Positions 34,523-43,304 of a stretch of 64,000 nt of DNA are shown here, one piece after another (the first letter of the stretch is position 1; the number at the start of each line of letters is the position of its first letter). The notes beneath the pieces are model-generated. The model saw only the letters and a program-made list of their open reading frames with translations. It searched no databases and was not told the origin of the DNA. The position numbers and the translations under genes were made by a program. The DNA lies in NCBI RefSeq assembly GCF_000725625.1, contig NZ_JOHS01000016.1, forward strand, positions 124,001 through 188,000, given 5' to 3'. The DNA is from Streptomyces sp. NRRL F-6676. GTDB lineage: Bacteria; Actinomycetota; Actinomycetes; Streptomycetales; Streptomycetaceae.

Positions 34523-35740
34523 GTGAAAATCGGGTCCGTGGAACTGACACTGCTCGGCACCGGCGCCCCCGCGGGCCTGCCCCGCCCCGACTGTCCCTGC
34601 GCGACCTGCGCGACCTCCCTCGGCGCGGACGCGCGCGCGGCGACCGCGCTGCTCGTCGACGACACGCTGCTGCTGGACCTGACCCCGGGCGCCGCGTTCG
34701 CGGCGGCGCGCGCCGGACGCTCGCTGGGCGGTGTACGGCAGGTGCTGCTGTCGCATCCGCACGACGGGCCCGCGGTGGAGGTCCCGGCGGGGCTGCCGCA
34801 GCCCGGGCGGGTGCCGGACGGGCGGGAGCTGGCGCTGCTGACCGGGCACCGGGTGCGGGCGGTGGCGCTGGACGCGCCGGGCACCGGGTACGCGGTGACC
34901 GGTCCGGACGGCACCCGGCTGCTGTACCTGCCGCCCGGCGGTGCGCCGGCCGGGCTGGAGAACGGGGTGGCCGAGACGTACGACATGGTCGTCGCCGACG
35001 TACTGGGCCGCCCCGACGCGCTGGCACGGCTCCGGGCGGTGGGCGCGGCGGGGCCGACGACGGACGTGGTCGCCGTGCACCTCGACCACGACGTGCCGCC
35101 GGGCGCCGAGACACGGCGGCGGCTCGCGGCGGCGGGGGCGCGGGCGGTGCCGGACGGGACGACGCTGACGGTGGGCGTCTACGAGGACGTGCCCGACGTG
35201 CCCCGCCGCACGCTGGTGCTCGGCGGGGCGCGGTCGGGGAAGTCGGTGGAGGCGGAGCGGCGGCTGGAGTCCTTCCCCGACGTGCTGTACGTGGCGACGG
35301 GAGGCACGCGGGGCGGGGACACCGAGTGGGCGGCGCGGGTGGCCGCGCACCGGGAGCGGCGGCCGGGGTCGTGGCGGACGGTGGAGACGTGCGATCTGGT
35401 GCCGCTGCTGGGAGAGAGCGGGCCGCCGCTGCTGATCGACTGTCTGTCGCTGTGGCTGACCGATGCGATGGACACGGTGAACGCGTGGGACGACGCGGAG
35501 TGGGGCGGGGGCGGGGAGAAGGCGTTGCGGGGGCGGGTGGAGGAGTTGGCGGGGGCGGTGCGGGCGGCTCGGCGGACGGTGGTGGCGGTGTCCAACGAGG
35601 TGGGGTCCGGGATCGTCCCGGCCACGGCGTCGGGGCGGCGGTACCGCGACGAGTTGGGCCGGCTGAACGCGGCGGTGGGGGCGGAGTGCGAAACGGTACT
35701 CCTGGTCGTCGCCGGCCAGCCCCTCGCGCTGCGCGGCTGA
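34523..35740 (+). CDS. cobU: Metallo-beta-lactamase-like domain fused to CobU
   Basis: The product has 405 residues. The N-terminal about 220 resemble a PhnP/PqqB-like metallo-beta-lactamase fold: LLGTGAPAGLPRPDCPCATC and a reduced metal motif LLSHPHDGPAV. The C-terminal about 180 are the adenosylcobinamide kinase/guanylyltransferase: P-loop LVLGGARSGKS (about 231-241), DCLSLWLTDAM and SNEVGSGIVP. CobU phosphorylates and then GMP-activates adenosylcobinamide, preparing it for CobS. GTG at 34523 gives MKIGSVELTLLG; a second GTG at 34538 is possible. Convergent with cobT. Confidence 0.9.
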   Translation: MKIGSVELTLLGTGAPAGLPRPDCPCATCATSLGADARAATALLVDDTLLLDLTPGAAFAAARAGRSLGGVRQVLLSHPHDGPAVEVPAGLPQPGRVPDGRELALLTGHRVRAVALDAPGTGYAVTGPDGTRLLYLPPGGAPAGLENGVAETYDMVVADVLGRPDALARLRAVGAAGPTTDVVAVHLDHDVPPGAETRRRLAAAGARAVPDGTTLTVGVYEDVPDVPRRTLVLGGARSGKSVEAERRLESFPDVLYVATGGTRGGDTEWAARVAAHRERRPGSWRTVETCDLVPLLGESGPPLLIDCLSLWLTDAMDTVNAWDDAEWGGGGEKALRGRVEELAGAVRAARRTVVAVSNEVGSGIVPATASGRRYRDELGRLNAAVGAECETVLLVVAGQPLALRG

Positions 35741-35749
35741 ACATCTCTC

Positions 35750-36052
35750 CCTCGCCCCCGCCGCCCCTACCCGTCCCATCCTCAACCCGGGGGCTCCGCC
35801 CCCGGGCCCCCCGGGGAGGGTGGGTGGGGTTCGTGGGTGGGTGCGGGTGCGTCGTGGTTGCCCGCGCAGTTCCCCGCGCCCGTGGAAAAGCAGGGGGCGC
35901 AGCCCCCTAGCTTTTAAGGGGCGCGGGGAACTGCGCGATCAGCCCCCACCCACCCGCACTCCCCACACAACCCCCACCACCCGAGCTCTCCCGGGGTCCA
36001 AGGGGCGGAGCCCCTTGAGGGGACGGGAAGGGTAGGGGCGGCGGGGGCGAGG
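35750..36052. repeat. Intergenic composite inverted repeat copy E (303 bp)
   Basis: It is built like copy B: outer CTCGCCCCCGCCGCCCCTAC and complement, a GGGGCTCCGCCCC module, TGGGTGGG, GCGGGTGCG, then core arms near 35862-35880 and 35917-35938 around CAGGGGGCGCAGCCCCCT. It lies between convergent cobU and cobT and fills the whole gap. Confidence 0.9.
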
Positions 36053-36072
36053 AGAACTTCCCCGCCCCTCCG

Positions 36073-37140
36073 TCACTCCGGCTCCGCCGGGGCCGTCGGC
36101 CGGGCCGGCAGCTCCGCTGCCAGGGATGCGGCGGCGCGGACCAGGGGGAGGGCGAGGAGGGCGCCCGCGCCCTCGCCGACCGTCACCCCGTGGTCCAGCA
36201 ACGGCTCGATCGCCATCCGGTCCAGCGCCTTCGCCTGCCCCGGCTCCCCACTGCTCTGCCCCGCGAGCCACCAGTCCGGCGCCCGGAACGCCACCCGCTG
36301 CCCCACCAGCGCACAGGCCGCCGACACCACCCCGTCCAGGATCACCGGCGTCTTGCGCACGGCACATTGCAGCAGGAACCCCGTCATCGCCGCGAGATCG
36401 GCCCCGCCGACCGTCGCGAGCAGTTGCAGCTGATCCCCCAGCACCGGCCGCGCCCGCCGCAACGCGTCCCGGATCGCCGCGCACTTGCGCATCCACGCGA
36501 GGTCGTCGATGGCCTGCCCGCCCCGCCCGGTCACCACCGACGCGTCGGTCCCGCACAGCGCGGCGATGAGCACGGCCGCCGGCGTCGTGCCACCGACGCT
36601 GATGTCGCCGAGGACGACCAGGTCCGTCCCGCCGTCGGCCTCCTCGTCGGCGACCGCCATCCCGGCCCGGAACGCCGCCTCGGCCTCCTCCGCGCTGAGC
36701 GCGTCCTCGATGTCGATGCGCCCGCTGCCGCGCCGCACCCGGTGGCGTACGACCTCGGCGGGCAGCGCCCCGGGGTCGCAGTCCAGGCCCAGGTCGACCA
36801 CCCGTACGGGCACCCCGGCCCCGCGGGCGAGGATCGCCGCAGGGCCGGCCCCGTCCAGTACGTCCCGCACCAGCCGCACGGCCTCGCCCGCGGGCCGGGC
36901 CGACACCCCGAGCGCGGCGACCCCGTGGTCGCCCGCGAACAGCACCGCGCGCGGCCGCTCGATCGGCCGTACCGGCACCGCGGACTGCGCCGCGGCGAGC
37001 CACTCGCCCAGCTCGTCCAGGCGGCCCAGGGCCCCGGGGGGCACGATCCGACTCTCCCGGTGCGCCTCGGCGTCGCGGCGCACCCCGCCGTCGGGGCGCT
37101 CGATCAGATCGGTGAAGTCGTCGAGATTAAGCGAGCTCAT
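36073..37140 (-). CDS. cobT: Nicotinate-nucleotide--dimethylbenzimidazole phosphoribosyltransferase
   Basis: The product has 355 residues. It makes alpha-ribazole phosphate, the lower-ligand precursor of cobalamin, from nicotinate mononucleotide and dimethylbenzimidazole. Family signatures are FAGDHGVAALGVSARP, GDISVGGTTPAAVLIAAL and the catalytic Glu in VGEGAGALLALPL (Glu323). ATG at 37140 stands 7 bases after TACTGT on the minus strand, a leaderless-type start. It forms a pathway with cobU and cobS in this window, although the three are not one operon. Confidence 0.95.
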   Translation of the reverse strand: MSSLNLDDFTDLIERPDGGVRRDAEAHRESRIVPPGALGRLDELGEWLAAAQSAVPVRPIERPRAVLFAGDHGVAALGVSARPAGEAVRLVRDVLDGAGPAAILARGAGVPVRVVDLGLDCDPGALPAEVVRHRVRRGSGRIDIEDALSAEEAEAAFRAGMAVADEEADGGTDLVVLGDISVGGTTPAAVLIAALCGTDASVVTGRGGQAIDDLAWMRKCAAIRDALRRARPVLGDQLQLLATVGGADLAAMTGFLLQCAVRKTPVILDGVVSAACALVGQRVAFRAPDWWLAGQSSGEPGQAKALDRMAIEPLLDHGVTVGEGAGALLALPLVRAAASLAAELPARPTAPAEPE

Positions 37141-37147
37141 TCGCCGA

Positions 37148-37153
37148 ACAGTA
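37148..37153 (-). promoter_or_regulatory. Leaderless-type -10 box of cobT
   Basis: TACTGT on the minus strand ends 7 bases before the cobT ATG; no ribosome site is present. Confidence 0.45.
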
Positions 37154-37197
37154 CCGGCAGCGGACGGACCGGCCCGCGCCACGTGGGGGGCACGTCG

Positions 37198-37226
37198 TTG
37201 CACCGGTGATCGCGATCCCATACGTT
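37198..37226 (+). promoter_or_regulatory. Candidate promoter of the zinc-ribbon methyltransferase gene
   Basis: TTGCAC (37198-37203) and TACGTT (37221-37226) are 17 bases apart and lie about 50 bp upstream of the start at 37278. A fair sigma-70-type match. Confidence 0.4.
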
Positions 37227-37277
37227 CCGTTTTGCTCGCATTTACTACGGAGCATTCCCGCCTTCCAGGAGTCGCCC

Positions 37278-38351
37278 ATGTCCCGCAGCACCTCGCAGGC
37301 GATCACCGCGCGGCGGACCGCGTGCCTCGGTGAAGTCGCCCGGGGTATCGAGCAGTTCCTCGGGCCCCGGCGCGAGAGCTGCCCCTGGTGCGGTTCGGGC
37401 CGGCTGCGCACCCGGGTGCGCACGCCCGACCTGCTGCGGCACCGGCCCGGACGGTTCACCGTCGACGGCTGCCGGGACTGCGGGCACGCCTTCCAGAACC
37501 CCCCGCTCTCCGCCGAGGGGCTCGCCTTCCACCACCGCGACCTGGCCGAAAGCCCCCTGGAGGCCGGGGAGTCGGCGCCCTGGCCGGGGCTCGCGCGGGC
37601 CACCCGGCGGCGGCACCGGGCCGCCGCGCGGGCGATGCTGCCGTACGGCGAACCGGAGAGCTGGCTCGACGTCGGCACCGGCTACGGGCACTTCCCGGCG
37701 GCGGCGCGGGAGTTCTTCCCGTACACCTCCTTCGACGGGCTGGACACCACGGGCCGGGTGGAGTGGGCGCGGGCCGAGGGGCGGGTGGAGGAGGCGCACC
37801 GCGGGCACCTCACCGACCCGCACGTCGTCGCGCGGCTGCGGGCCCGCTACGACGTGGTGAGCATGCTGCACCATCTGCCGCGGGTGCCGGGTCCGCGCGC
37901 CGAGCTGCGCGCCGCGCTCGCCGTACTGCGCCCGGGGGGCCGTCTGCTGCTCGAACTCCCGGACCCCGGCTGCCTGTTCGCGCGGCTGCTGGGGCGCTGG
38001 TGGGTTCCGTACGACCAGCCGCGGCAGCTGCATCTGCCGACGGTGCGGAATCTGACGGCGGAGCTGGCGGCGCGCGGCTGCGAGGTGCTCGCGGTGGACC
38101 GGACGCGGTCGCACGCGCCCGGCGATCTGACGGCGGCGCTGGCCCTGGCCCTCTCCCGGGCGGCCCCCGCGCCGGACACACCGTGGCGGCCGGCGCCGCC
38201 CTCGCCGCCGGCCCGCACGGTCCGCAGGGCGGTGCTCGGGGCGGGGGCCCCGCTGGTCGCGGCGGGGGCGGCGGTCGACCACGCGCTGGCGCCCGCGCTG
38301 CGGCACACCCGCTTTGCCAACACGTTCCGCATCGTCGCGCAACGCCCTTGA
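37278..38351 (+). CDS. Methyltransferase with N-terminal zinc ribbon
   Basis: The product has 357 residues. An N-terminal treble-clef-like zinc site is formed by CPWCGSGRLRTR and CRDCGHAFQ. The SAM domain has SWLDVGTGYGHFPAAA and VSMLHHLPRV, followed by LRPGGRLLLELPDPG. This two-part layout resembles class I enzymes that act on sugars or small molecules, but the substrate is unknown. ATG at 37278 follows CCAGGAG; an in-frame ATG at 37206 is not supported. Confidence 0.85.
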   Translation: MSRSTSQAITARRTACLGEVARGIEQFLGPRRESCPWCGSGRLRTRVRTPDLLRHRPGRFTVDGCRDCGHAFQNPPLSAEGLAFHHRDLAESPLEAGESAPWPGLARATRRRHRAAARAMLPYGEPESWLDVGTGYGHFPAAAREFFPYTSFDGLDTTGRVEWARAEGRVEEAHRGHLTDPHVVARLRARYDVVSMLHHLPRVPGPRAELRAALAVLRPGGRLLLELPDPGCLFARLLGRWWVPYDQPRQLHLPTVRNLTAELAARGCEVLAVDRTRSHAPGDLTAALALALSRAAPAPDTPWRPAPPSPPARTVRRAVLGAGAPLVAAGAAVDHALAPALRHTRFANTFRIVAQRP

Positions 38352-38405
38352 GGATCGTGTCGTCCTAGAGAGGGGGATGCGGACGTACTGCCGGAGACGC
38401 ACGGA

Positions 38406-38411
38406 TATGAT
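38406..38411 (+). promoter_or_regulatory. Leaderless-type -10 box of the DUF2156 gene
   Basis: TATGAT, a near-perfect -10, ends 8 bases before the ATG at 38420; no ribosome site is present. Confidence 0.55.
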
Positions 38412-38419
38412 CCGGTTTC

Positions 38420-40312
38420 ATGGCAGATGCCCGAGTCAACGTGGGGACCGGCGACCGTACGGTGCCCCCGCCCCGTCCGGCCTCCCGGCCCCGCCGCCCG
38501 GTCCCCCGGCTGCGGTTCCGTCCCGTCTCCCGGCTCCGTACGGCCTGGGGGCGCGGGGGGCCGTGGGGCGTCGGCTCGGAGCGGCGGGCGGTGCTCGCGC
38601 GGCGGGCCGCCGCGTTCGCCGTCTGGTACGTACGGCTCGTCGCGTGCGTCAATCTGCTCAGCGCCGTCTGGGTCTCCCTCGGCCAGGACGTACGGCGCCA
38701 CAACCACGCCGACCTGTTCACGCCGTACCTGCTGACCGCGGGCTTCGCCTCCGGCGTGGTGGCCCTGTTCCTCGCCGTCACCCTGCGCCGCCGCAAACGG
38801 GCCGCGTGGATCCTCAACCTGGCGCTCGCCGGGCCCTTCCTGGTGCTGCTCGGCCTCGCCATGACCTCCCCCGGGGTGCGTCACTACCCGCAGAACTGGG
38901 TCTCCCTGATCCTCACCGCCGTCTTCGTCGGCGCGCTGCTCGCCGGCCGGCGCGAGTTCTACGCCAAGGGGGACCGGTCCAACCCCCGGCTCGCCGCGGT
39001 CGTCGGCGGTGTCGGGCTGCTCGGCAGCTCGCTGCTGGCCGCGCTTCTGGTGACGGTCACCAACCGGGCGCCGGACGCGGCCCGTTCGACGTTCTGGGAG
39101 CGCTGGCACTACGGCACCCTGCGGCTGATCTCGGTCGCCGCCGACACCGCCCGCTTCCCCGGCATCCTGACGCCCAACTGGGTCAACGTCGCCGTCAACG
39201 TGCTCAGTACGGCGCTCCTCCTGGCCGTCGTGCACGCCGCGTTCCGCGCCCGCCGTGCCGTCGACCCGCTCACGGCGGAGGACGAGCGGCGGCTGCGCGC
39301 GCTGCTGGAGCGGCACGGCGAGCGGGACTCGCTCGGGTACTTCGCGCTGCGCCGGGAGAAGAGCGTGCTGTGGTCGCCGACCGGGAAGGCCGCGGTGGCC
39401 TACCGGGTCGTCGGCGGGGTCTCGCTCGCCTCCGGCGATCCGCTCGGGGACCCGGAGGCGTGGCCGGGCGCCATCGTGCCCTGGCTCGCCGAGGCCCGGG
39501 CGCACGGCTGGACCCCCGCGGTGATGGGCGCGGGCGAGGAGGCCGGCACGGTGTACGCGCGGCACGGTCTGGACGCCCTCGAACTCGGCGACGAGGCGCT
39601 GGTCGAGACGGCCGAGTTCACCCTGGAGGGCCGCGCCATGCGCACCGTCCGCCAGGCGCACAACCGGGTGCGGCGGGCGGGCCACCGGGTGCGGATCCGC
39701 CGCCACGAGGAGATCCCGGCCGACGAGATGGCGTATCTGCTGCACCGCGCCGACGACTGGCGCGACGGCGCCACCGAGCGCGGGTTCAGCATGGCGCTGG
39801 GGCGGCTCGGCGACCCGGAGGACGGGCGGTGCGTGATGGTCGAGTGCACCGACGCGGACGGGCGGCTGCGGGCGCTGCTGTCGTTCGTGCCGTGGGGGCC
39901 GCGCGGGCTCTCCCTGGACCTGATGCGGCGGGGGCGGGACTGCGACAACGGGCTGATCGAGTTCATGGTGATCGAGCTGCTGCGGGCCGCCCCGGGGCTG
40001 GGGATCGCCCAGGTCTCGCTCAACTTCGCGATGTTCCGCTCGGTCTTCGAGCGCGGGGCGCGGCTGGGTGCCGGGCCGGTGCTGCGGCTGTGGCGGTCGC
40101 TGCTGAGCTTCTTCTCCCGGTGGTGGCAGATCGAGTCGCTCTACCGCGCCAACGCGAAGTACCGGCCCATCTGGGAACCGCGGTTCGTGCTCTTCGAGAA
40201 AAGCGCGGACCTGCCGCGCATCGCGGTCGCGGCGGCCCGCGCGGAGGGGTTCCTGGAGGCCCCGGGGCTGCCGAAGTGGCTGCACCGACAGCATCTGGCG
40301 TCCCGGCGCTGA
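38420..40312 (+). CDS. DUF2156 (phosphatidylglycerol lysyltransferase-like) membrane protein
   Basis: The product has 630 residues. The basic N-terminus leads to about five helices (65-250), then the soluble C-terminal domain with two GNAT-like halves: VAYRVVGGVSLASGDPLGDP, HNRVRRAGHRVRIRRHEE and GLIEFMVIELLRAAPGLG. This is the MprF/LysX-type aminoacyl-phosphatidylglycerol synthase C-terminal domain. It may transfer an amino acid from tRNA to a lipid, but many actinobacterial members are untested. No flippase-like long N-terminal domain is present. Confidence 0.85.
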   Translation: MADARVNVGTGDRTVPPPRPASRPRRPVPRLRFRPVSRLRTAWGRGGPWGVGSERRAVLARRAAAFAVWYVRLVACVNLLSAVWVSLGQDVRRHNHADLFTPYLLTAGFASGVVALFLAVTLRRRKRAAWILNLALAGPFLVLLGLAMTSPGVRHYPQNWVSLILTAVFVGALLAGRREFYAKGDRSNPRLAAVVGGVGLLGSSLLAALLVTVTNRAPDAARSTFWERWHYGTLRLISVAADTARFPGILTPNWVNVAVNVLSTALLLAVVHAAFRARRAVDPLTAEDERRLRALLERHGERDSLGYFALRREKSVLWSPTGKAAVAYRVVGGVSLASGDPLGDPEAWPGAIVPWLAEARAHGWTPAVMGAGEEAGTVYARHGLDALELGDEALVETAEFTLEGRAMRTVRQAHNRVRRAGHRVRIRRHEEIPADEMAYLLHRADDWRDGATERGFSMALGRLGDPEDGRCVMVECTDADGRLRALLSFVPWGPRGLSLDLMRRGRDCDNGLIEFMVIELLRAAPGLGIAQVSLNFAMFRSVFERGARLGAGPVLRLWRSLLSFFSRWWQIESLYRANAKYRPIWEPRFVLFEKSADLPRIAVAAARAEGFLEAPGLPKWLHRQHLASRR

Positions 40313-40380
40313 ACCCGGCCCGGTACCGGCCCGGGGCGCTGAAACCTGTCTCGGTGCCGGCCGGGGGCGCCGAGCCCGTT

Positions 40381-41154
40381 TCAGCGGCGCGGGCCGAGGC
40401 CGGGCGGCGGCGGGTCCGGCGGGGTCGGGGCGCCGGCGATCCAGTCCTGGAACCGGCGGCGGGGGCCGCTCCAGCGCCGGTCGTGGCGGTAGGCGCGCAG
40501 CCGGGCGCGGGCCCGGGCGCGCGGGCGGCGGCGGTAGAAGCGGGTGGCCCAGAACGAGCCGGGGCGGGCCAGCCGGACCGCCCCGACGAGCGCGATCAGC
40601 GGCACGATCACCCCGAACAGCGCCAGCCGCGCCTTGCCCTTGCTCAGGGCGAGCAGCGAGAAGGCGAAGTTGACGGCCACGCTGACGACGACGCCGCCGC
40701 GGTCCCGCAGCTCCTCGCCCGTCATGTCGTTGACGCCGAACGGCAGGAATCCGGCGAGGACCAGCCCGACCAGGGCCGCCGTGACCACCACGACCTCCAC
40801 GCTCTGCCGCCCGGCCTCGGTCCAGTAGACGTCGTCCAGGTGCAGGATCAGCGCGAACTCGTCGAGCACCAGCCCCGCGCCGACGCCGAACACCACCGCG
40901 AACGCGCCGGAGCCGAACCCGTGCCTGCCGCTCGCGACGGCGCCGAAGCCGCCGAGGACGGTGAGGACGACGCCGGGCACCACGTGGTGGATGTGCGTCC
41001 CGCCCGCGCTGACGTTGCCGAAGGGGCCCTTGCCGGCCCGGATCATGCGGGTGACGACGCGGGTGAGCAGAAAGGTCAGGACGAAGGCCGCGAGCGCGAG
41101 CAGCAGGGGCAGCTTCCCCGGCTCGACGATGTTGCGGACCCACCAGTGCCCCAT
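40381..41154 (-). CDS. Integral membrane protein of unknown function
   Basis: The product has 257 residues with about six helices. A conserved-looking GGTHIHHVVPGV follows the first helix, GLVLDEFALILHLDDVYW lies in the middle, and the cytoplasmic C-terminus is very basic and ends Pro-rich. The His and Asp/Glu residues in the membrane suggest a metal site (inference). It is convergent with the DUF2156 gene and divergent from cobS. Not recognised beyond a common Streptomyces membrane protein. Confidence 0.75.
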   Translation of the reverse strand: MGHWWVRNIVEPGKLPLLLALAAFVLTFLLTRVVTRMIRAGKGPFGNVSAGGTHIHHVVPGVVLTVLGGFGAVASGRHGFGSGAFAVVFGVGAGLVLDEFALILHLDDVYWTEAGRQSVEVVVVTAALVGLVLAGFLPFGVNDMTGEELRDRGGVVVSVAVNFAFSLLALSKGKARLALFGVIVPLIALVGAVRLARPGSFWATRFYRRRPRARARARLRAYRHDRRWSGPRRRFQDWIAGAPTPPDPPPPGLGPRR

Positions 41155-41249
41155 ACGCGCACTTTATTCACTTCGCGGGCTCGCGGCCCGGCGACGGTAC
41201 GGCGCCCGTGCGGGGGCGTACGGCCTGTCGGCGTTCCGCGACCGCCCGG

Positions 41250-41255
41250 TAACCT
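41250..41255 (+). promoter_or_regulatory. Leaderless-type -10 box of cobS
   Basis: TAACCT ends 6 bases before the GTG at 41262; no ribosome site is present. Confidence 0.45.
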
Positions 41256-41261
41256 GCGCCG

Positions 41262-42047
41262 GTGTCCACGACCCCGCGTTCGACCGGTCTCCGCTTCGCC
41301 TTCGGCACCCTCACGGTGTTCCCCGTCCACGTCACCCGGTGGGACAGGGAGGCCGCGCGGGCCGGCATGCTCTGCGCGCCGGTCGCCGGGCTGGCCGTCG
41401 GCGCGGCGGCCGGGCTGCTCGGGGCGCTGCTGGTCCAGCTCGGCGCGGGCGCCCTGCTCGCGGCGGTGGCCGCCGTCGCCGTACCGGCCGCGCTGACCCG
41501 GGGTCTGCACCTGGACGGGCTCGCCGACACCGCGGACGGGCTCGGCAGCGGCAAGCCCGCCGCGGCGGCGCTGGACATCATGAAGCGGTCGGACATCGGG
41601 CCGTTCGGCGTGCTCACCCTGCTGCTGGTGCTGCTCGGGCAGGTCGCCGCGCTCGCCCAGGCGTACGGCGCCTCGTGGCAGCGGGGGCTGGTCGCGGCGG
41701 TGGTGTCGGCGGCGGCGGCCCGGCTCGCGCTCACCCTGGCCGCGCGGCGGGGGGTGCCCGCGGCCCGCCCGGAGGGGCTGGGCGCGGCGGTGGCGGGGAC
41801 GGTGCCGCGGGATGCGGCGCTGTGGGTGGCCGCCGCCGCGACCGTCCTGGCCGTCGCGGCCGGGGCCGCGCTGGGCGGGACGTACGACGCCGTCCGTACG
41901 GGACTGGCGGTGCCGCTCGCCGTCGGGGCCGCCGAGCCGCTGCTGCGGCACTGCGTACGGCGGTTCGGCGGGGTGACGGGGGACGTCTTCGGGGCGCTCG
42001 CGGAGACGGCGGGGACGGCGGCGCTGGTAGTGCTGTCGCTGGGGTGA
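41262..42047 (+). CDS. cobS: Adenosylcobinamide-GDP ribazoletransferase (cobalamin synthase)
   Basis: The product has 261 residues and about six helices. It joins adenosylcobinamide-GDP to alpha-ribazole to finish the cobalamin nucleotide loop in the membrane. Signatures are RGLHLDGLADTADGLGSG, IMKRSDIGPFGV and GDVFGALAE. It completes the cobU, cobT, cobS set of late steps. It converges on the GH114-like gene 22 bp away. Confidence 0.95.
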   Translation: MSTTPRSTGLRFAFGTLTVFPVHVTRWDREAARAGMLCAPVAGLAVGAAAGLLGALLVQLGAGALLAAVAAVAVPAALTRGLHLDGLADTADGLGSGKPAAAALDIMKRSDIGPFGVLTLLLVLLGQVAALAQAYGASWQRGLVAAVVSAAAARLALTLAARRGVPAARPEGLGAAVAGTVPRDAALWVAAAATVLAVAAGAALGGTYDAVRTGLAVPLAVGAAEPLLRHCVRRFGGVTGDVFGALAETAGTAALVVLSLG

Positions 42048-42069
42048 CCGCCCGGTCTCCCGGCCCGGC

Positions 42070-42873
42070 TCAGCAGGTCCTGCGCCAGGCGTCCAGGGCG
42101 TAGTGCTTGCGCAGGGAGCTCAGCCTCAGTTTCCGGGACTGCGCGCAGAAGTCGTCGGTCGACAGCTCGTACTCGACGTGGAAGACCGCCTTGCCGGCCG
42201 CGATGAACGGCTTCAGCTTGTCGCACTCGCCGTACTGGGCGCACTGCTCGTTGACCGCGAAGTCGAAGTCGCCGACGAGACGGGGGATCTGGTCCAGGTC
42301 GTTCTTCAGGCCGACGGCCATGCCGCGCTCGTGCGCCAGCCTGGCGATCAGACGGTTGTAGCGGAGCTGGTCGGTGGCGGTGAGGTCGAAGCCGGTGCGG
42401 TTCCTGTAGCCGTCCATGTTGTCGGGCTCGACGGCGTCGAAGCCCTTCTTGGCGCACATGTCGAGGCGGGCGGACATGAGGGGTTCGAGGAGGTCGGTGC
42501 GGCGGATGTCGAGCCAGCGTTCGCCCTTCCAGCCGTTGCCGCGGCCGAGGACGGACTTCGGGAACTCGTCCGCGTCCGGGCGGAAGTCCTCCCAGGCGCC
42601 GGTGGAGAGGTAGCAGATCACCTTGCGGTGGGCGTGGTGCAGGGTGGTGACGGTCGCCGCGGGGTGGTCGAAGCCGTCGATGTCGTAGACGGCGGTGTCG
42701 ACGGTGGTGTCGAGGTGGCCGCTGAGCTGCCACTGCCAGGAGGTGGTGGGGGCCGGATGCCAGACGGCTCCGCCGGTGTCCCTGTCGTGGTCGTGGTCGT
42801 GCGCGGGGGCGCAGGCCGTGAGGAGGGTGAGGAGAAGCGCGAGCAGCACGGGCCGCGAACCCGGACGAATCAT
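42070..42873 (-). CDS. GH114-like (TM1410-type) secreted lipoprotein
   Basis: The product has 267 residues. A lipobox LLTAC follows the signal peptide. The TIM-barrel family signatures are WQWQLSG near the N-terminus, KVICYLSTGAWEDFRPD, and GFDAVEPDNMDGYRNRTGF with the acidic residues, then VGLKNDLDQIP. Members are annotated as endo-alpha-1,4-polygalactosaminidase, so it may act on a galactosamine polymer outside the cell. ATG at 42873 lies 8 bases after TAGGTT and also near GAGGATC, so it may be leaderless or weakly led. Confidence 0.88.
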   Translation of the reverse strand: MIRPGSRPVLLALLLTLLTACAPAHDHDHDRDTGGAVWHPAPTTSWQWQLSGHLDTTVDTAVYDIDGFDHPAATVTTLHHAHRKVICYLSTGAWEDFRPDADEFPKSVLGRGNGWKGERWLDIRRTDLLEPLMSARLDMCAKKGFDAVEPDNMDGYRNRTGFDLTATDQLRYNRLIARLAHERGMAVGLKNDLDQIPRLVGDFDFAVNEQCAQYGECDKLKPFIAAGKAVFHVEYELSTDDFCAQSRKLRLSSLRKHYALDAWRRTC

Positions 42874-42881
42874 GATCCTCA

Positions 42882-42887
42882 AACCTA
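42882..42887 (-). promoter_or_regulatory. Leaderless-type -10 box of the GH114-like gene
   Basis: TAGGTT on the minus strand ends 8 bases before the ATG at 42873. Confidence 0.35.
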
Positions 42888-42909
42888 CCGGCCGGTGCCC
42901 CACAAAATT

Positions 42910-43148
42910 CCCTCGCCCCCGCCGCCCCTACCCTTCCCGTCCTTGACAAGGGGCTCCGCCCCTTGGACCCCGGAGAGCTCGGGTGGGTGGGGTTGAGTGG
43001 GGAGTGCGGGTGGGTGGGGACTTCTCGCGCAGTTCCCCGCGCCCCTTTTTAGGGCGCGGGGAACTGCGCGACGGGGCGAAGCCCCGTTTCGGGGTCCAAG
43101 GGGCGGCGCCCCTTGAAGGGATGGGACGGGTAGGGGCGGCGGGGGCGA
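42910..43148. repeat. Intergenic inverted repeat copy F, between divergent genes
   Basis: The outer CTCGCCCCCGCCGCCCCTAC and complement enclose a GGGGCTCCGCCCC-type module, GAGAGCTCGGGTGGGTGGGG and a tight core hairpin at 43025-43071 with a T-rich loop. It is the only copy lying upstream of both neighbours, so it cannot be only a terminator for them. The remaining 43149-43304 holds the pepA leader, with TAGGGT at 43231-43236 as a weak -10 candidate. Confidence 0.9.
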
Positions 43149-43304
43149 AACCCTCTTGGGGCGAGACCGGCGCGTAGGCTGCGGCGTGGCACATGACCGG
43201 GCCGGTCGGGGCCAGTGCGCACCGCGGAATTAGGGTCTACACCGGGCGGTCGACCCCATCCGTTCGGCCACAGAACACTTAGACGGAAGCGAGAATTCAC
43301 CACC

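Noticed and set aside
37847..41143. Very long open frames on both strands (about 1000-1100 codons) across 38-41 kb
   Set aside because: They are the GC-rich shadows of the methyltransferase, DUF2156 and membrane protein genes. Composition is Arg/Ala/Pro/Gly-rich and they have no ribosome sites.
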